DNA of 64,000 nt, from contig CAXXFQ010000024.1 of the NCBI GenBank assembly GCA_963674475.2, positions 682,001 to 746,000 on the forward strand. Direction: 5' to 3'. A program made the translations under genes and the position numbers. Below the pieces are notes generated by a model, which saw only the letters and a program-made list of their open reading frames with translations, was not told where the DNA came from and made no database searches. Source of the stretch: CAXXFQ01 sp963674475 (GTDB taxonomy: Bacteria; Planctomycetota; Planctomycetia; Pirellulales; Thermoguttaceae). How positions within the stretch are numbered: position 1 is the stretch's first letter; each line of letters begins with the position of its first letter. Of this stretch, positions 17,021-24,359 are shown one piece after another.

Positions 17021-18199
17021 TTAGACGTCCAGTTCGATGATTTTCAGCCAACTGTCTCCCATCAGTTCGGGACTGTCGGGCTTGATTACGGCTCCATGTT
17101 CCCAACGCAGGCCGAACTGGGCGTCCATGACGAAGGTGTCCACCTGGAACGTCATGTTTTCGGCAAGCGGGTACTCGGAATTTTCTTCCATCCACGGCGG
17201 CTCGACCTCGATCATCCCCAGCCCGTGGCAAGGACCGTACACGAAATTCTCGCCGTAACCCCGTTCTTCAAAAAGGAGACGATATTTTTGGGCAACTTCC
17301 TTCGCGGGCGTACCGAGTTGAAGCCACTCGATTGTCTTTTCGTGGGCTTCGAGGCCGAATTCGATCAGCTCACGCATCCGGGGCGTCATCTTGCCCATGC
17401 AGATCGGCAGCCCGATACTCGGCGAGTAACCGGCCACGCGGGCCCCGATATTCAGTTGGACCAGTTCCCCTTTCTCGATCACCTTGTGCGACGGTCGCGA
17501 AATGGCGTGCGACGAACTGATGCCGGAAAGCACGTAGGTCGGATGTGCTTCGTACTCGGCCCCGTGCGTATAAAAACTCTGTTGGGCAATCCCGACGGCT
17601 TGCAACTCCGTCATGCCCGGCTTGATCTGTTCGACGACCGCTTGAACCGCCTTTTGACTGATCTCGAACGCCTTGCGAAGGCACACGAGTTCGGCTTCCG
17701 ACTTGATCGAGCGGAGCCGGATCATGATATCATCGGCCCGTTCGATGGTCGCCTCGGGAAAGGCCTTCTTGAGTCCTTCGAGGACCGGCGGCGTGCTGAC
17801 GAGATAACCGGCCACGCCGATCCGTTTCGGATTGGTGACACCCAGTGCGGCAAAAACCTCCTTGAACCCGTCGGTCTTGATGCCGGGGTAGTCGGGGTCG
17901 GCCGACTCGCGGTATTCGAGCATTTTGAAGACGTTTTGAAGCTTCCCGCGGTCGGCGGCGAATCGGTCACTCTCGGGACCGACCATGATACCCGCTTCGC
18001 CCTCGGGCGGAATCGCGACCCCGGCGATTTCGAACAGCGGCCAGAAGTCGGAGAAATAACGCACATTGGCGTAATCCGCTTCGTTGCTGTTGACCACCAA
18101 GATGTCCAGCCCGGCCTCCCGGATCAGCGCTTGGGCCCGCTTTCGACGTTCCAGAAATTCCGCGTCGGAAATGGTCGGAAGATTTAAGGGAGAAGTCAT
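17021..18199 (-). CDS. M24-fold protein, creatinase/prolidase-like, probably metal-free
   Basis: A 392-residue pita-bread-fold protein with an N-terminal creatinase domain (~1-150) and a C-terminal M24 domain. In metal-dependent members the motif reads DxG followed by a second Asp about ten residues later. Here it reads VQLNIGARVAGYSPSIGLP, so Asn and Ser replace the two aspartates. The catalytic-type histidine (YGPCHGLGM) is kept. This pattern matches creatinase, which needs no metal, better than a prolidase. Together with the adjacent creatininase-like gene it suggests a C-N or ring-hydrolysis pathway. The ATG at 18199 has AAAGGA upstream; an earlier start at 18250 has no good site. Confidence 0.8.
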   Translation of the reverse strand: MTSPLNLPTISDAEFLERRKRAQALIREAGLDILVVNSNEADYANVRYFSDFWPLFEIAGVAIPPEGEAGIMVGPESDRFAADRGKLQNVFKMLEYRESADPDYPGIKTDGFKEVFAALGVTNPKRIGVAGYLVSTPPVLEGLKKAFPEATIERADDIMIRLRSIKSEAELVCLRKAFEISQKAVQAVVEQIKPGMTELQAVGIAQQSFYTHGAEYEAHPTYVLSGISSSHAISRPSHKVIEKGELVQLNIGARVAGYSPSIGLPICMGKMTPRMRELIEFGLEAHEKTIEWLQLGTPAKEVAQKYRLLFEERGYGENFVYGPCHGLGMIEVEPPWMEENSEYPLAENMTFQVDTFVMDAQFGLRWEHGAVIKPDSPELMGDSWLKIIELDV

Positions 18200-18278
18200 A
18201 CTTTTGAAATCCTTTCTTTTTCGTGTGCCGTCCAGATAAAGGGAAAACACGCAAGCAGCCCGTTTTTCGGACAGACCG

Positions 18279-19283
18279 CTAGAGTAATGATTCTCGCTCG
18301 ATCCAAATCGGTTCGAGCAAATGGGTCGTTTGCTCTTCAGTCAAGGTTGTTGCGGCGATCCGCTTGAGCAATAACTGGGTAGCCGTGGTCGCAATTGCTT
18401 CGATCGGCTGGGCGACCACGGTAATCGCCGGTTGGAGAATCGACGCCGCCGCAAAGTCGTCAATCCCGGCCAGCCCTACCTCTTCTCCCCAGGCGATGCC
18501 CAAACGTCTCAGTGCTTCGAGGATCCCCAAAGTACACCAGTTGGTCAAGCCGACGATGGCGTCGGGAAGGGAATCACGCTCGATTTGGTTGATCGCTTGA
18601 CGAGCGATCTCAGGAAGCGCCTGCGGATCGGACGCGACCTCCAGGCACCATTCGATTTGTCCCGACGCGCCAAGCTCCTCTTGGAGCCCATTGAGTCGGC
18701 ATTGCAACGTCGGGTCGGTTTCCGTCGCAGGGATAACCACCCCGATGCGCCGGTAACCTCGCTTGATCAAGTTCTTGCCGAGCATTCGACCGGCTTTTTC
18801 ATTATTCAGGCCGACGTAAGGAATCCCTTTTTCTTCGGCCGGGCGGTCGATCGCCACCACAGCCTGAAACTCACCCAAACAGGCTCCGGCTACCGGCGCG
18901 ATGATCAGGCCGTCGACACCCCGGCTTGCCAGGTCGGCGATCTGTTGCTCTTGCCGCTGGGCGTTTTCGTTCGTACTACAGATCACCACGCGATATCCTT
19001 GGTCCCACGCCGCCCGTTCGACATGGGACGCCAACCGGGCGAAAAACGGGTTCGCCACCTCGGAAACGACCATCCCGACCATCATGGAACGACCGGTCCG
19101 CAAAGCTCGCGCCGCCAACGAGGGACGGTAGTTCAATTCGGCCGCCGCCCGCCGCACTCGTTCAATGGTTTCCGGCGCATACCTATGTTGGACGGTTTTT
19201 CCCCGAAGTACTCGGGACACGGTCGACGGATCGACACCCGCCAACCGAGCCACATCCCGTGCCGAAACGCGATTACCAGTCAT
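18279..19283 (-). CDS. LacI-family transcriptional regulator
   Basis: A 334-residue repressor. The N-terminal helix-turn-helix and hinge (SARDVARLAGVDPSTVSRVL, then NYRPSLAARALRTGRS) are typical LacI/GalR, followed by a periplasmic-binding-protein-like effector domain (MVGMVVSEVANPFFARLAS ... VGLAGIDDFAAASILQPAIT). It is the first gene of a seven-gene minus-strand run that ends with the large glycosidase-like gene. A perfect palindrome 31 bases upstream of its start is the best candidate operator, implying autoregulation and control of the operon. Confidence 0.93.
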   Translation of the reverse strand: MTGNRVSARDVARLAGVDPSTVSRVLRGKTVQHRYAPETIERVRRAAAELNYRPSLAARALRTGRSMMVGMVVSEVANPFFARLASHVERAAWDQGYRVVICSTNENAQRQEQQIADLASRGVDGLIIAPVAGACLGEFQAVVAIDRPAEEKGIPYVGLNNEKAGRMLGKNLIKRGYRRIGVVIPATETDPTLQCRLNGLQEELGASGQIEWCLEVASDPQALPEIARQAINQIERDSLPDAIVGLTNWCTLGILEALRRLGIAWGEEVGLAGIDDFAAASILQPAITVVAQPIEAIATTATQLLLKRIAATTLTEEQTTHLLEPIWIERESLL

Positions 19284-19313
19284 TGCCTTCTCCTCTCATG
19301 ATAAAACATCCTA

Positions 19314-19327
19314 TACAATCGATTGTA
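19314..19327. promoter_or_regulatory. Candidate LacI operator
   Basis: TACAATCGATTGTA is a perfect 14-base palindrome with a central CG, the usual symmetry of LacI/GalR operators. It lies between the LacI-family start codon (19283) and the Rhs fragment. Assignment is by symmetry and position only. Confidence 0.6.
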
Positions 19328-19525
19328 CCATGTCAACACCTCCCCTGAAAAATTAAAATCAGGGTAAAAGAAGGCCATAACCAACAACGCAAGGGCCGCG
19401 CAAACCGCCACGTGTCTTCCAAATGAAAGCAGGGGTTTTGGCAGACCAACGGCAACCGGGACACGCAAACCGTTTACGGCTCCACGACCGATACGTTCGA
19501 CTACGACACCGACCCTGGCAACCAA

Positions 19526-21421
19526 ATGACCACGGACGGGGAATACCATTACACCTACGACGCCGAGGGGAACCGGACGAGTCGGTTTGAATGGAACGAT
19601 ACCGACGGCGATGAGGTCATCGATTACTTGGAAAAATCGAACATCGACGAATACACCTGGGACCATCGCAACCGTCTGACCGGCGTGACTCATCGCAACA
19701 GCGCCGGGGGAGCGCCGACGGATCAGGTCGACTATCTTTACGATGCGTTCGATCAGTGCGTGGCCAAGCTGGTCGACTCCGACGCGGACGGGGACGTCGA
19801 CGAGTATTTCTCCTATCTCCACCAGGACGGCGAGCGTTACGCCGAGGTCTCCGGCGACGGCACCACCGTTAATAAGCGTTACCTCTACGGCGCGGCGGTC
19901 GATCAGGTCTTGGCGGCCGACGACATGGACGGTGGCGTCCTTTGGGGGCTGGCCGACCATGAAGGGTCGGTTCGGAGTATTATTGATAATTCGGCCGACG
20001 TGAAGGAGGTTCGCGAGTACTCCGCGTTTGGCGAAATCTTGGGCGTCGACCCGGCGACGAACTACCTCGACGAGTTCCCGCAGGCGTACACCGGTCGGCC
20101 GTGGGACGCCGATGTCGAGGCGTACGACAACCGGGCCCGCTGGTACGACCCGTCGGCCGGGCGATTTTTGAGTGAAGATCCGTCCGGCTTCAGCGGTGGC
20201 GACGCGAACCTGTACCGTTACTGCGGCAACAACAGCCCCAACAACAACGACCCCTCCGGGCTCTGCTGGAAGGGAGTTGGCGCAGGCGACTCGATCGGTT
20301 CGACCACTTCGGAAAAGGAACTGTGGTTCAACAACTCGATCCCGAGTTCCAATTTTATCACCCCCTCCTCGTCGACAAGCATTCCCTCCTGGATGAACCC
20401 CCACGACAACTTCCTCGACCCAACAATCTCGACCAGTACGGCGGTACCCGACTATCTGATCAGCACCACCTCGATCTTAACCGGAGTTCCGGCTTCGGTC
20501 TTATCACCCCAACTCAACACTGCCACCCAAAGCGGTCTCAACGGGATGGCGCTTTACGCGCCGGAGGATGTTGACTATCAATATAATGCGGTGCACAATA
20601 ACCCGTCGGCTGGTGAGGCGTTTTCGCATGTGGCGAATTGGGCGGGAGATTCGATTACCGATCTGAGTGTTCAAACCGGATACTCGTCGGTGGCGGCCGT
20701 TGGAGGTGTGGCCGGAAGTCTTGTAAAAAGTATCGGTGGCGTCGTTGCGGCTTTTGACCCTTTCTATTCGGCCGAGAACATCATCCAGGACATATCAACG
20801 TCGATCGATTACGGCAAGGAGTATGGTCTGGCGGTCGGTTTGGCCCGTCAAATCGGCCTCTTGCAGTTGGCCGAGGCGTACGTCGGAGTTGACATCCAAA
20901 CCGGCAAAGCCGTAAACTGGGTCGACAAAGTAGCCGAAGGGGCCGGTCGACTGGGAGGCACCTCACTAACCCTCGCCACCGGCCTCAAAGTGACCGGCCT
21001 CGGCGGGAAAACGACTCCCGCGGTAAGCACTAATGCTCAGCTTGTCGATAACATTGCAACAAAGGCGGAAAGGTGGGGGGGGCGTTCGAAGCAACAGAAG
21101 GCTTTCGCCGATTCGAGCCCACAAACGGTCGGCACCAAGAAACACGGCTATGCCGATAAACTGCTGAAGCGATATCAGAAGATATATGGAGATCGCGGCC
21201 TCACCCCGGAGCAACGCTATTTCGGCGGCGACGTGTGGGAGTCAGGGATGCCCTTGAAAGGGTCAATTAAATTGGATGTTGTCGAAGGCCCTTTACGTTC
21301 TCCAACCGCAGTGTATGATTACAAATTCGGGAAAGCAGGACTGACTCCCCAGCGGATTAACCAGATTCGCAATGGTGCCAACCTTTCACCAAAAACTCCA
21401 ATTATCGAGGTGCGACCATAA
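19526..21421 (+). CDS. 5'-truncated Rhs (YD-repeat) protein with C-terminal nuclease-like toxin
   Basis: The frame is open only from 19427, and the first sensible ATG is 19526. It starts in the middle of YD repeats (EYHYTYDAEGNRTSRF), so the N-terminal half of the Rhs shell and any secretion domain are missing. Residues ~70-250 form the RHS-associated core (LADHEGSVRSIID, AYTGRPWDADVEAYDNRARW, SAGRFLSEDPSGFSGGDANL). Then come a Ser/Thr-rich spacer, a pretoxin region with a hydrophobic segment, and a unique tip from about residue 497. The tip contains GSIKLDVVEGPLRSP followed by AVYDYKFGKAGL, which resembles the D...(D/E)xK site of restriction-endonuclease-fold toxins. The next gene is a coupled immunity candidate. 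Probably not deliverable as it stands. Confidence 0.75.
   Translation: MTTDGEYHYTYDAEGNRTSRFEWNDTDGDEVIDYLEKSNIDEYTWDHRNRLTGVTHRNSAGGAPTDQVDYLYDAFDQCVAKLVDSDADGDVDEYFSYLHQDGERYAEVSGDGTTVNKRYLYGAAVDQVLAADDMDGGVLWGLADHEGSVRSIIDNSADVKEVREYSAFGEILGVDPATNYLDEFPQAYTGRPWDADVEAYDNRARWYDPSAGRFLSEDPSGFSGGDANLYRYCGNNSPNNNDPSGLCWKGVGAGDSIGSTTSEKELWFNNSIPSSNFITPSSSTSIPSWMNPHDNFLDPTISTSTAVPDYLISTTSILTGVPASVLSPQLNTATQSGLNGMALYAPEDVDYQYNAVHNNPSAGEAFSHVANWAGDSITDLSVQTGYSSVAAVGGVAGSLVKSIGGVVAAFDPFYSAENIIQDISTSIDYGKEYGLAVGLARQIGLLQLAEAYVGVDIQTGKAVNWVDKVAEGAGRLGGTSLTLATGLKVTGLGGKTTPAVSTNAQLVDNIATKAERWGGRSKQQKAFADSSPQTVGTKKHGYADKLLKRYQKIYGDRGLTPEQRYFGGDVWESGMPLKGSIKLDVVEGPLRSPTAVYDYKFGKAGLTPQRINQIRNGANLSPKTPIIEVRP
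20181..21013 (+). repeat. Rhs core-end/pretoxin repeat, copy 1
   Basis: Near-identical to 23083-23936 apart from a divergent Ser/Thr-rich spacer that is 21 bases longer in copy 2. It covers the last ~30 residues of the Rhs core (PSGFSGGDANLYRYCGNN) through the pretoxin segment ending GLGGKT. After it, the two copies have unrelated toxin tips. Confidence 0.9.
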
Positions 21422-22038
21422 TGCCAATTGAACCACTCAAAAAAAGCGAACTCGTGAAGTACTTCCAGGTCTACCGGGAAGCCTTTCCGGACTGGAATGT
21501 CGAGCACAAGGTTATGCTCACTCGCTCTTTGGGCCCTATTGCGCAACATATTGATTTTCAGGCACTACGATCCGGAGATTATCGACCATCATGCAGTATT
21601 CGAGTTGTCGGTCCTCCAGGCTATCCCTCTGTGCTGAATAAACACCTTGACATCAAGCATCGAGAGATATCTCGCCGTGAACACGATATGATGTGGCCAC
21701 TGGTGATTAAAGCGATGGAAGAGCAGTTCCTGCCATCGGTACGCAAGCCTTTGGATATTGCCGAGGTGTTGCGATTGGCGGAAGAAGAGGCGGAGAGAGA
21801 TGGTATCGAAAATATAAATTACTCGAACGGCCTCGCTGCACTGAATGTGTATGTTGGTCACATGGATCGCGCTATTTATTGGTGTAATCGTGTCGAGGCT
21901 CAGTTTGACGCGCTTGATTACGAACCTGCAGATTGGCAACAAAACCATGTGCAATTTGCCCGCCAACTCTGCGACGCAATTCAGAGCGGTCGAGGGCCAG
22001 AGTTCTTGGCAGAAGCGGCAGATCCGTCATCCGCCTGA
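21421..22038 (+). CDS. Putative immunity protein for the Rhs nuclease-like toxin
   Basis: A 205-residue soluble protein with no signal peptide. Its ATG overlaps the toxin stop by one base (TAATG), the classic toxin-immunity coupling. I do not recognise the family. It is helix-rich, with IAEVLRLAEEEAERDGIENI and ALNVYVGHMDRAIYWCNRVE. The immunity role rests on position and coupling, and it would neutralise the tip encoded immediately upstream. Confidence 0.65.
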   Translation: MPIEPLKKSELVKYFQVYREAFPDWNVEHKVMLTRSLGPIAQHIDFQALRSGDYRPSCSIRVVGPPGYPSVLNKHLDIKHREISRREHDMMWPLVIKAMEEQFLPSVRKPLDIAEVLRLAEEEAERDGIENINYSNGLAALNVYVGHMDRAIYWCNRVEAQFDALDYEPADWQQNHVQFARQLCDAIQSGRGPEFLAEAADPSSA

Positions 22039-22072
22039 AGCGGCTAGCGGAGGAAAAAGCGGAAAGGTAGTT

Positions 22073-22318
22073 ATGTGTAAAATACCTACAAAGGTTGAAA
22101 TCGCTGAGCAGATAAAGTCGCTCTTAGATGGGAAAAAACCCCCGGAGGAGGTTTCTGCCTGGGCTTGTATATATACACTGAACGATGATATTGATATTGA
22201 AGACGAACAAGTATGGGATCTATTAAAATGTTTAGTATTATCTGACGCAATGACTGGAGAAGGTTATCTTTATGGCGAGATAGACTTTGAGGAATGGCTA
22301 AAACTATGTGAAGAATGA
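22073..22318 (+). CDS. Small acidic protein, probable orphan immunity protein
   Basis: An 81-residue acidic protein (MCKIPTKVEIAEQIKSLLDG, then IDIEDEQVWDLLKCLV and YGEIDFEEWLKLCEE). The ATG at 22073 is preceded by a purine-rich stretch. A longer in-frame start at 21845 would lie wholly inside the preceding gene and is rejected. Size, acidity and location between toxin cassettes suggest an immunity gene whose toxin has been lost, or a second immunity protein for the first toxin. Family not recognised. Confidence 0.6.
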   Translation: MCKIPTKVEIAEQIKSLLDGKKPPEEVSAWACIYTLNDDIDIEDEQVWDLLKCLVLSDAMTGEGYLYGEIDFEEWLKLCEE

Positions 22319-22336
22319 GGAAAGCTGGGGTGTTAA

Positions 22337-22513
22337 TTCGCTGGCGGACAGTTGCACAAGTTTGAAATTCCTACTGATGTTTATGACTCATGGCGATTTA
22401 ATAACTCAATTCAAACATTGAATGACTATCATTATCCATCAGGAATTACCACCCCAGAAATCCGAATTATGCCACCTGCATCGGGAAAGATGGGCGATTA
22501 TTTAGTGAAATAA
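22337..22513 (+). pseudogene. Orphan toxin-tip remnant (C-terminal ~58 residues)
   Basis: An open frame without a start codon, beginning just after a TAA at 22334 and ending TAA at 22511. It reads FAGGQLHKFEIPTDVYDSW, then NDYHYPSGITTPEIRIMPPA and ends GKMGDYLVK. Such a start-less tail directly before an immunity-sized gene is what remains when a polymorphic toxin cassette loses its upstream part. The toxin type was not identified. Confidence 0.5.
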
Positions 22514-22528
22514 AAAAAGGATGACAAT

Positions 22529-22840
22529 ATGCATTGCTGTACCGGATTTGAAAATCTTATTTCTTGTGCTGGTGAACGTGGTCACGCAATTCTTGCGTGC
22601 AAAATTTCGTCTGGAGCTGTTAAATTTTTGCTCCAGTCTCGTGGGGTGGCATTTGTTGATGAACAGAAATTGAAGCCGATTCCAATTGATGTAAAAATAA
22701 ACATTTCTGCTGAAGTAGGGCTCCAGTTTTGTCCGACCTGTGGTCGCAATCTTGACGAGTTAGTCCAGGAAGCTCCGGATTACTTTAGTAAATTGGCAGA
22801 AGACCATGCGAAATATCTTGCATCTATGCCTGGACTGTAG
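22529..22840 (+). CDS. Probable orphan immunity protein, 103 residues, one CxxC
   Basis: Begins ATG at 22529, 15 bases after the toxin-tail remnant, with AAAAAAGG upstream. It opens MHCCTGFENLISCAGERGHA and later has LQFCPTCGRNLDELV, a half zinc-ribbon. Family not recognised. Context makes it the immunity partner of the tail remnant at 22337-22513. Base composition is visibly lower in GC than in the surrounding metabolic genes, as often seen for transferred immunity genes. Confidence 0.6.
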   Translation: MHCCTGFENLISCAGERGHAILACKISSGAVKFLLQSRGVAFVDEQKLKPIPIDVKINISAEVGLQFCPTCGRNLDELVQEAPDYFSKLAEDHAKYLASMPGL

Positions 22841-22876
22841 CTCCAAGTAGGACAGTTACAAACCTGCAACGAGGGA

Positions 22877-22922
22877 GGAAAAAGGTGTCAGGAGGAAAAA
22901 GGTGTCAGGAACCTTTTTTCCT
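22877..22922. repeat. Tandem IS-end-like 17-mer with hairpin
   Basis: GGAAAAAGGTGTCAGGA occurs twice head to tail (22877-22893, 22894-22910) and is followed by ACCTTTTTTCC, which can pair with the GGAAAAAGGT of the second copy. The same 17-mer forms the outer part of the terminal inverted repeats of the dead insertion element at 25047-25508. It marks an insertion or recombination scar upstream of the second toxin cassette. Confidence 0.75.
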
Positions 22923-24359
22923 TCCCGTTATGAAAATCACAATGGAGCGGAAGCTCCTACCGCCCGCCGCAGCTCACGGGTCGGTAGGACCGACTGCCGG
23001 AGGCGTGCGTCTTTTTTTCGCTTAGGAAAACTATCTGAAGCGAGCCAAGTCGCACGCATTTGCCCGCCGCGGCTCGCGGTCCCGTCCGGCTTCAGCGGCG
23101 GCGACGCGAACCTCTACCGCTACTGCGGCAACAACAGCCCCAACAACAACGACCCCTCCGGGCTCTGCTGGAAGGGAGTTGACGCAGGCGACTCGATCGG
23201 TTCGACCACTTCGGAAAAGGAACTGTGGTTCAACAACTCGATCGCAAGTTCCAACTTCATCACCCCCTCCTCGTCGGCAGGCCTCCCCTCTTGGGTGGAC
23301 GACTACGATTTCTCGCACCAGTCCACCCCGTCCTACTCGACCGGCTCCTCTTCGTCGACAAGCCTCCCCGCCGATCTGGTCTTCGACACCACCTCGATCT
23401 TTGCCACGGTCCCGCCCTCATACTATTCGCCCCAATCCACCACCGCCACTCAAAGCGGCCCTAACGGGATGGCACTTTATGCCCCGGACGATGTTGACTA
23501 TCAATATAATGCGGTGCACAATGACCCGTCGGCTGGTGAGGCGTTTTCGCATGTGGCGAATTGGGCGGGAGATTCGATTACTGATCTGAGTGTTCAAACC
23601 GGATACTCGTCAGTGGCGGCCGTTGGAGGTGCAGCCGGAAGTCTTGTAAAAAGTGCCGGTGGCGTCGTTGCGGCTTTTGACCCTTTCTATTCGGCCGAGA
23701 ACATCATCCAGGACATATCAACGTCGATCGATTACGGCAAGGAGTATGGTCTGGCGGTCGGTTTGGCCCGTCAAATCGGCCTCTTGCAGTTGGCCGAGGC
23801 GTACGTCGGAGTTGACATCCAAACCGGCAAAGCCGTAAACTGGGTCGACAAGGTAGCCGAAGGGGCCGGTCGACTGGGAGGCACCGCTGCCTCACTCGCC
23901 GGAGGACTCAAATTGACCGGCCTCGGCGGGAAAACGGCAGCCTCCCAGGCAGCTCCCGCTACCCAATCGCGAGTCCGTGCCGCCGTTGCCGAAAGCAAAA
24001 CAGCACGAGAAGCCAGTAATTTCAAAGTCCATTTGGCTAAAGAATCTCAGATTTTAGAAAAGCCGCTTGGGTCATTTTTTGATGAAATGGCTCCTACAGA
24101 AGCTGCACGATACCAAAAGTATTGGAATAGAAGGCATGACACATCAGGATCATCCCCTTTCAATTTAGAAATAACATACACTAAGAACGGGCAAATAAAG
24201 ACCGTTACCACATTTGACCAGCATGGTCGCCCTCATCGGCAATATGGATTGAAAGAAGGGGAGCCCGTTCATCAACATAAATTCGAATATCCGATTTCAC
24301 CAAGACAGGGCACTGGCCTGAATCCTATCCGTCTTAACAAAGGTCCAATCAATGACTAA
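22902..24359 (+). CDS. Silent Rhs-CT cassette: core end, pretoxin and alternative toxin tip
   Basis: The frame is open from a GTG inside the 17-mer repeat, but recognisable Rhs sequence begins only at 23083 (PSGFSGGDANLYRYCGNN). The rest of the core is missing and no credible start or secretion signal exists, so this is probably an unexpressed donor cassette. The pretoxin region repeats that of the first Rhs protein. From about residue 347 the tip is different: SNFKVHLAKESQILEKPLGS, SPFNLEITYTKNGQIKTVTT, then FDQHGRPHRQYGL and VHQHKFEYPI. The His/Arg-rich end suggests an RNase-like or nuclease tip, which is unproven. The immunity gene overlaps its last 8 bases. Confidence 0.7.
   Translation: MSGTFFPSRYENHNGAEAPTARRSSRVGRTDCRRRASFFRLGKLSEASQVARICPPRLAVPSGFSGGDANLYRYCGNNSPNNNDPSGLCWKGVDAGDSIGSTTSEKELWFNNSIASSNFITPSSSAGLPSWVDDYDFSHQSTPSYSTGSSSSTSLPADLVFDTTSIFATVPPSYYSPQSTTATQSGPNGMALYAPDDVDYQYNAVHNDPSAGEAFSHVANWAGDSITDLSVQTGYSSVAAVGGAAGSLVKSAGGVVAAFDPFYSAENIIQDISTSIDYGKEYGLAVGLARQIGLLQLAEAYVGVDIQTGKAVNWVDKVAEGAGRLGGTAASLAGGLKLTGLGGKTAASQAAPATQSRVRAAVAESKTAREASNFKVHLAKESQILEKPLGSFFDEMAPTEAARYQKYWNRRHDTSGSSPFNLEITYTKNGQIKTVTTFDQHGRPHRQYGLKEGEPVHQHKFEYPISPRQGTGLNPIRLNKGPIND
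22955..22989. repeat. Small inverted repeat (REP-like)
   Basis: TCCTACCG (22955-22962) pairs with CGGTAGGA (22982-22989) around a GC-rich loop. It lies in the ~160 bases of unrelated sequence fused in frame to the second Rhs cassette. A dispersed palindromic element is likely, but no second full copy was found in the window. Confidence 0.4.
23083..23936 (+). repeat. Rhs core-end/pretoxin repeat, copy 2
   Basis: Second copy of 20181-21013. It has silent and a few replacement differences, for example VGVDIQTGKAVNWVDKVAEG is identical in both while the Ser/Thr spacer differs. The left boundary at 23083 is abrupt. The shared block would allow homologous recombination that swaps toxin tips. Confidence 0.9.

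Noticed and set aside
16439..18187. 582-residue plus-strand open frame opposite the creatininase-like and M24 genes
   Set aside because: Spans two well-supported genes on the other strand and reads as a third-position shadow.
22955..23082. Possible small RNA or attachment site in the palindromic stretch before the second Rhs cassette
   Set aside because: Only an 8-bp stem, and no promoter, terminator or integrase nearby.
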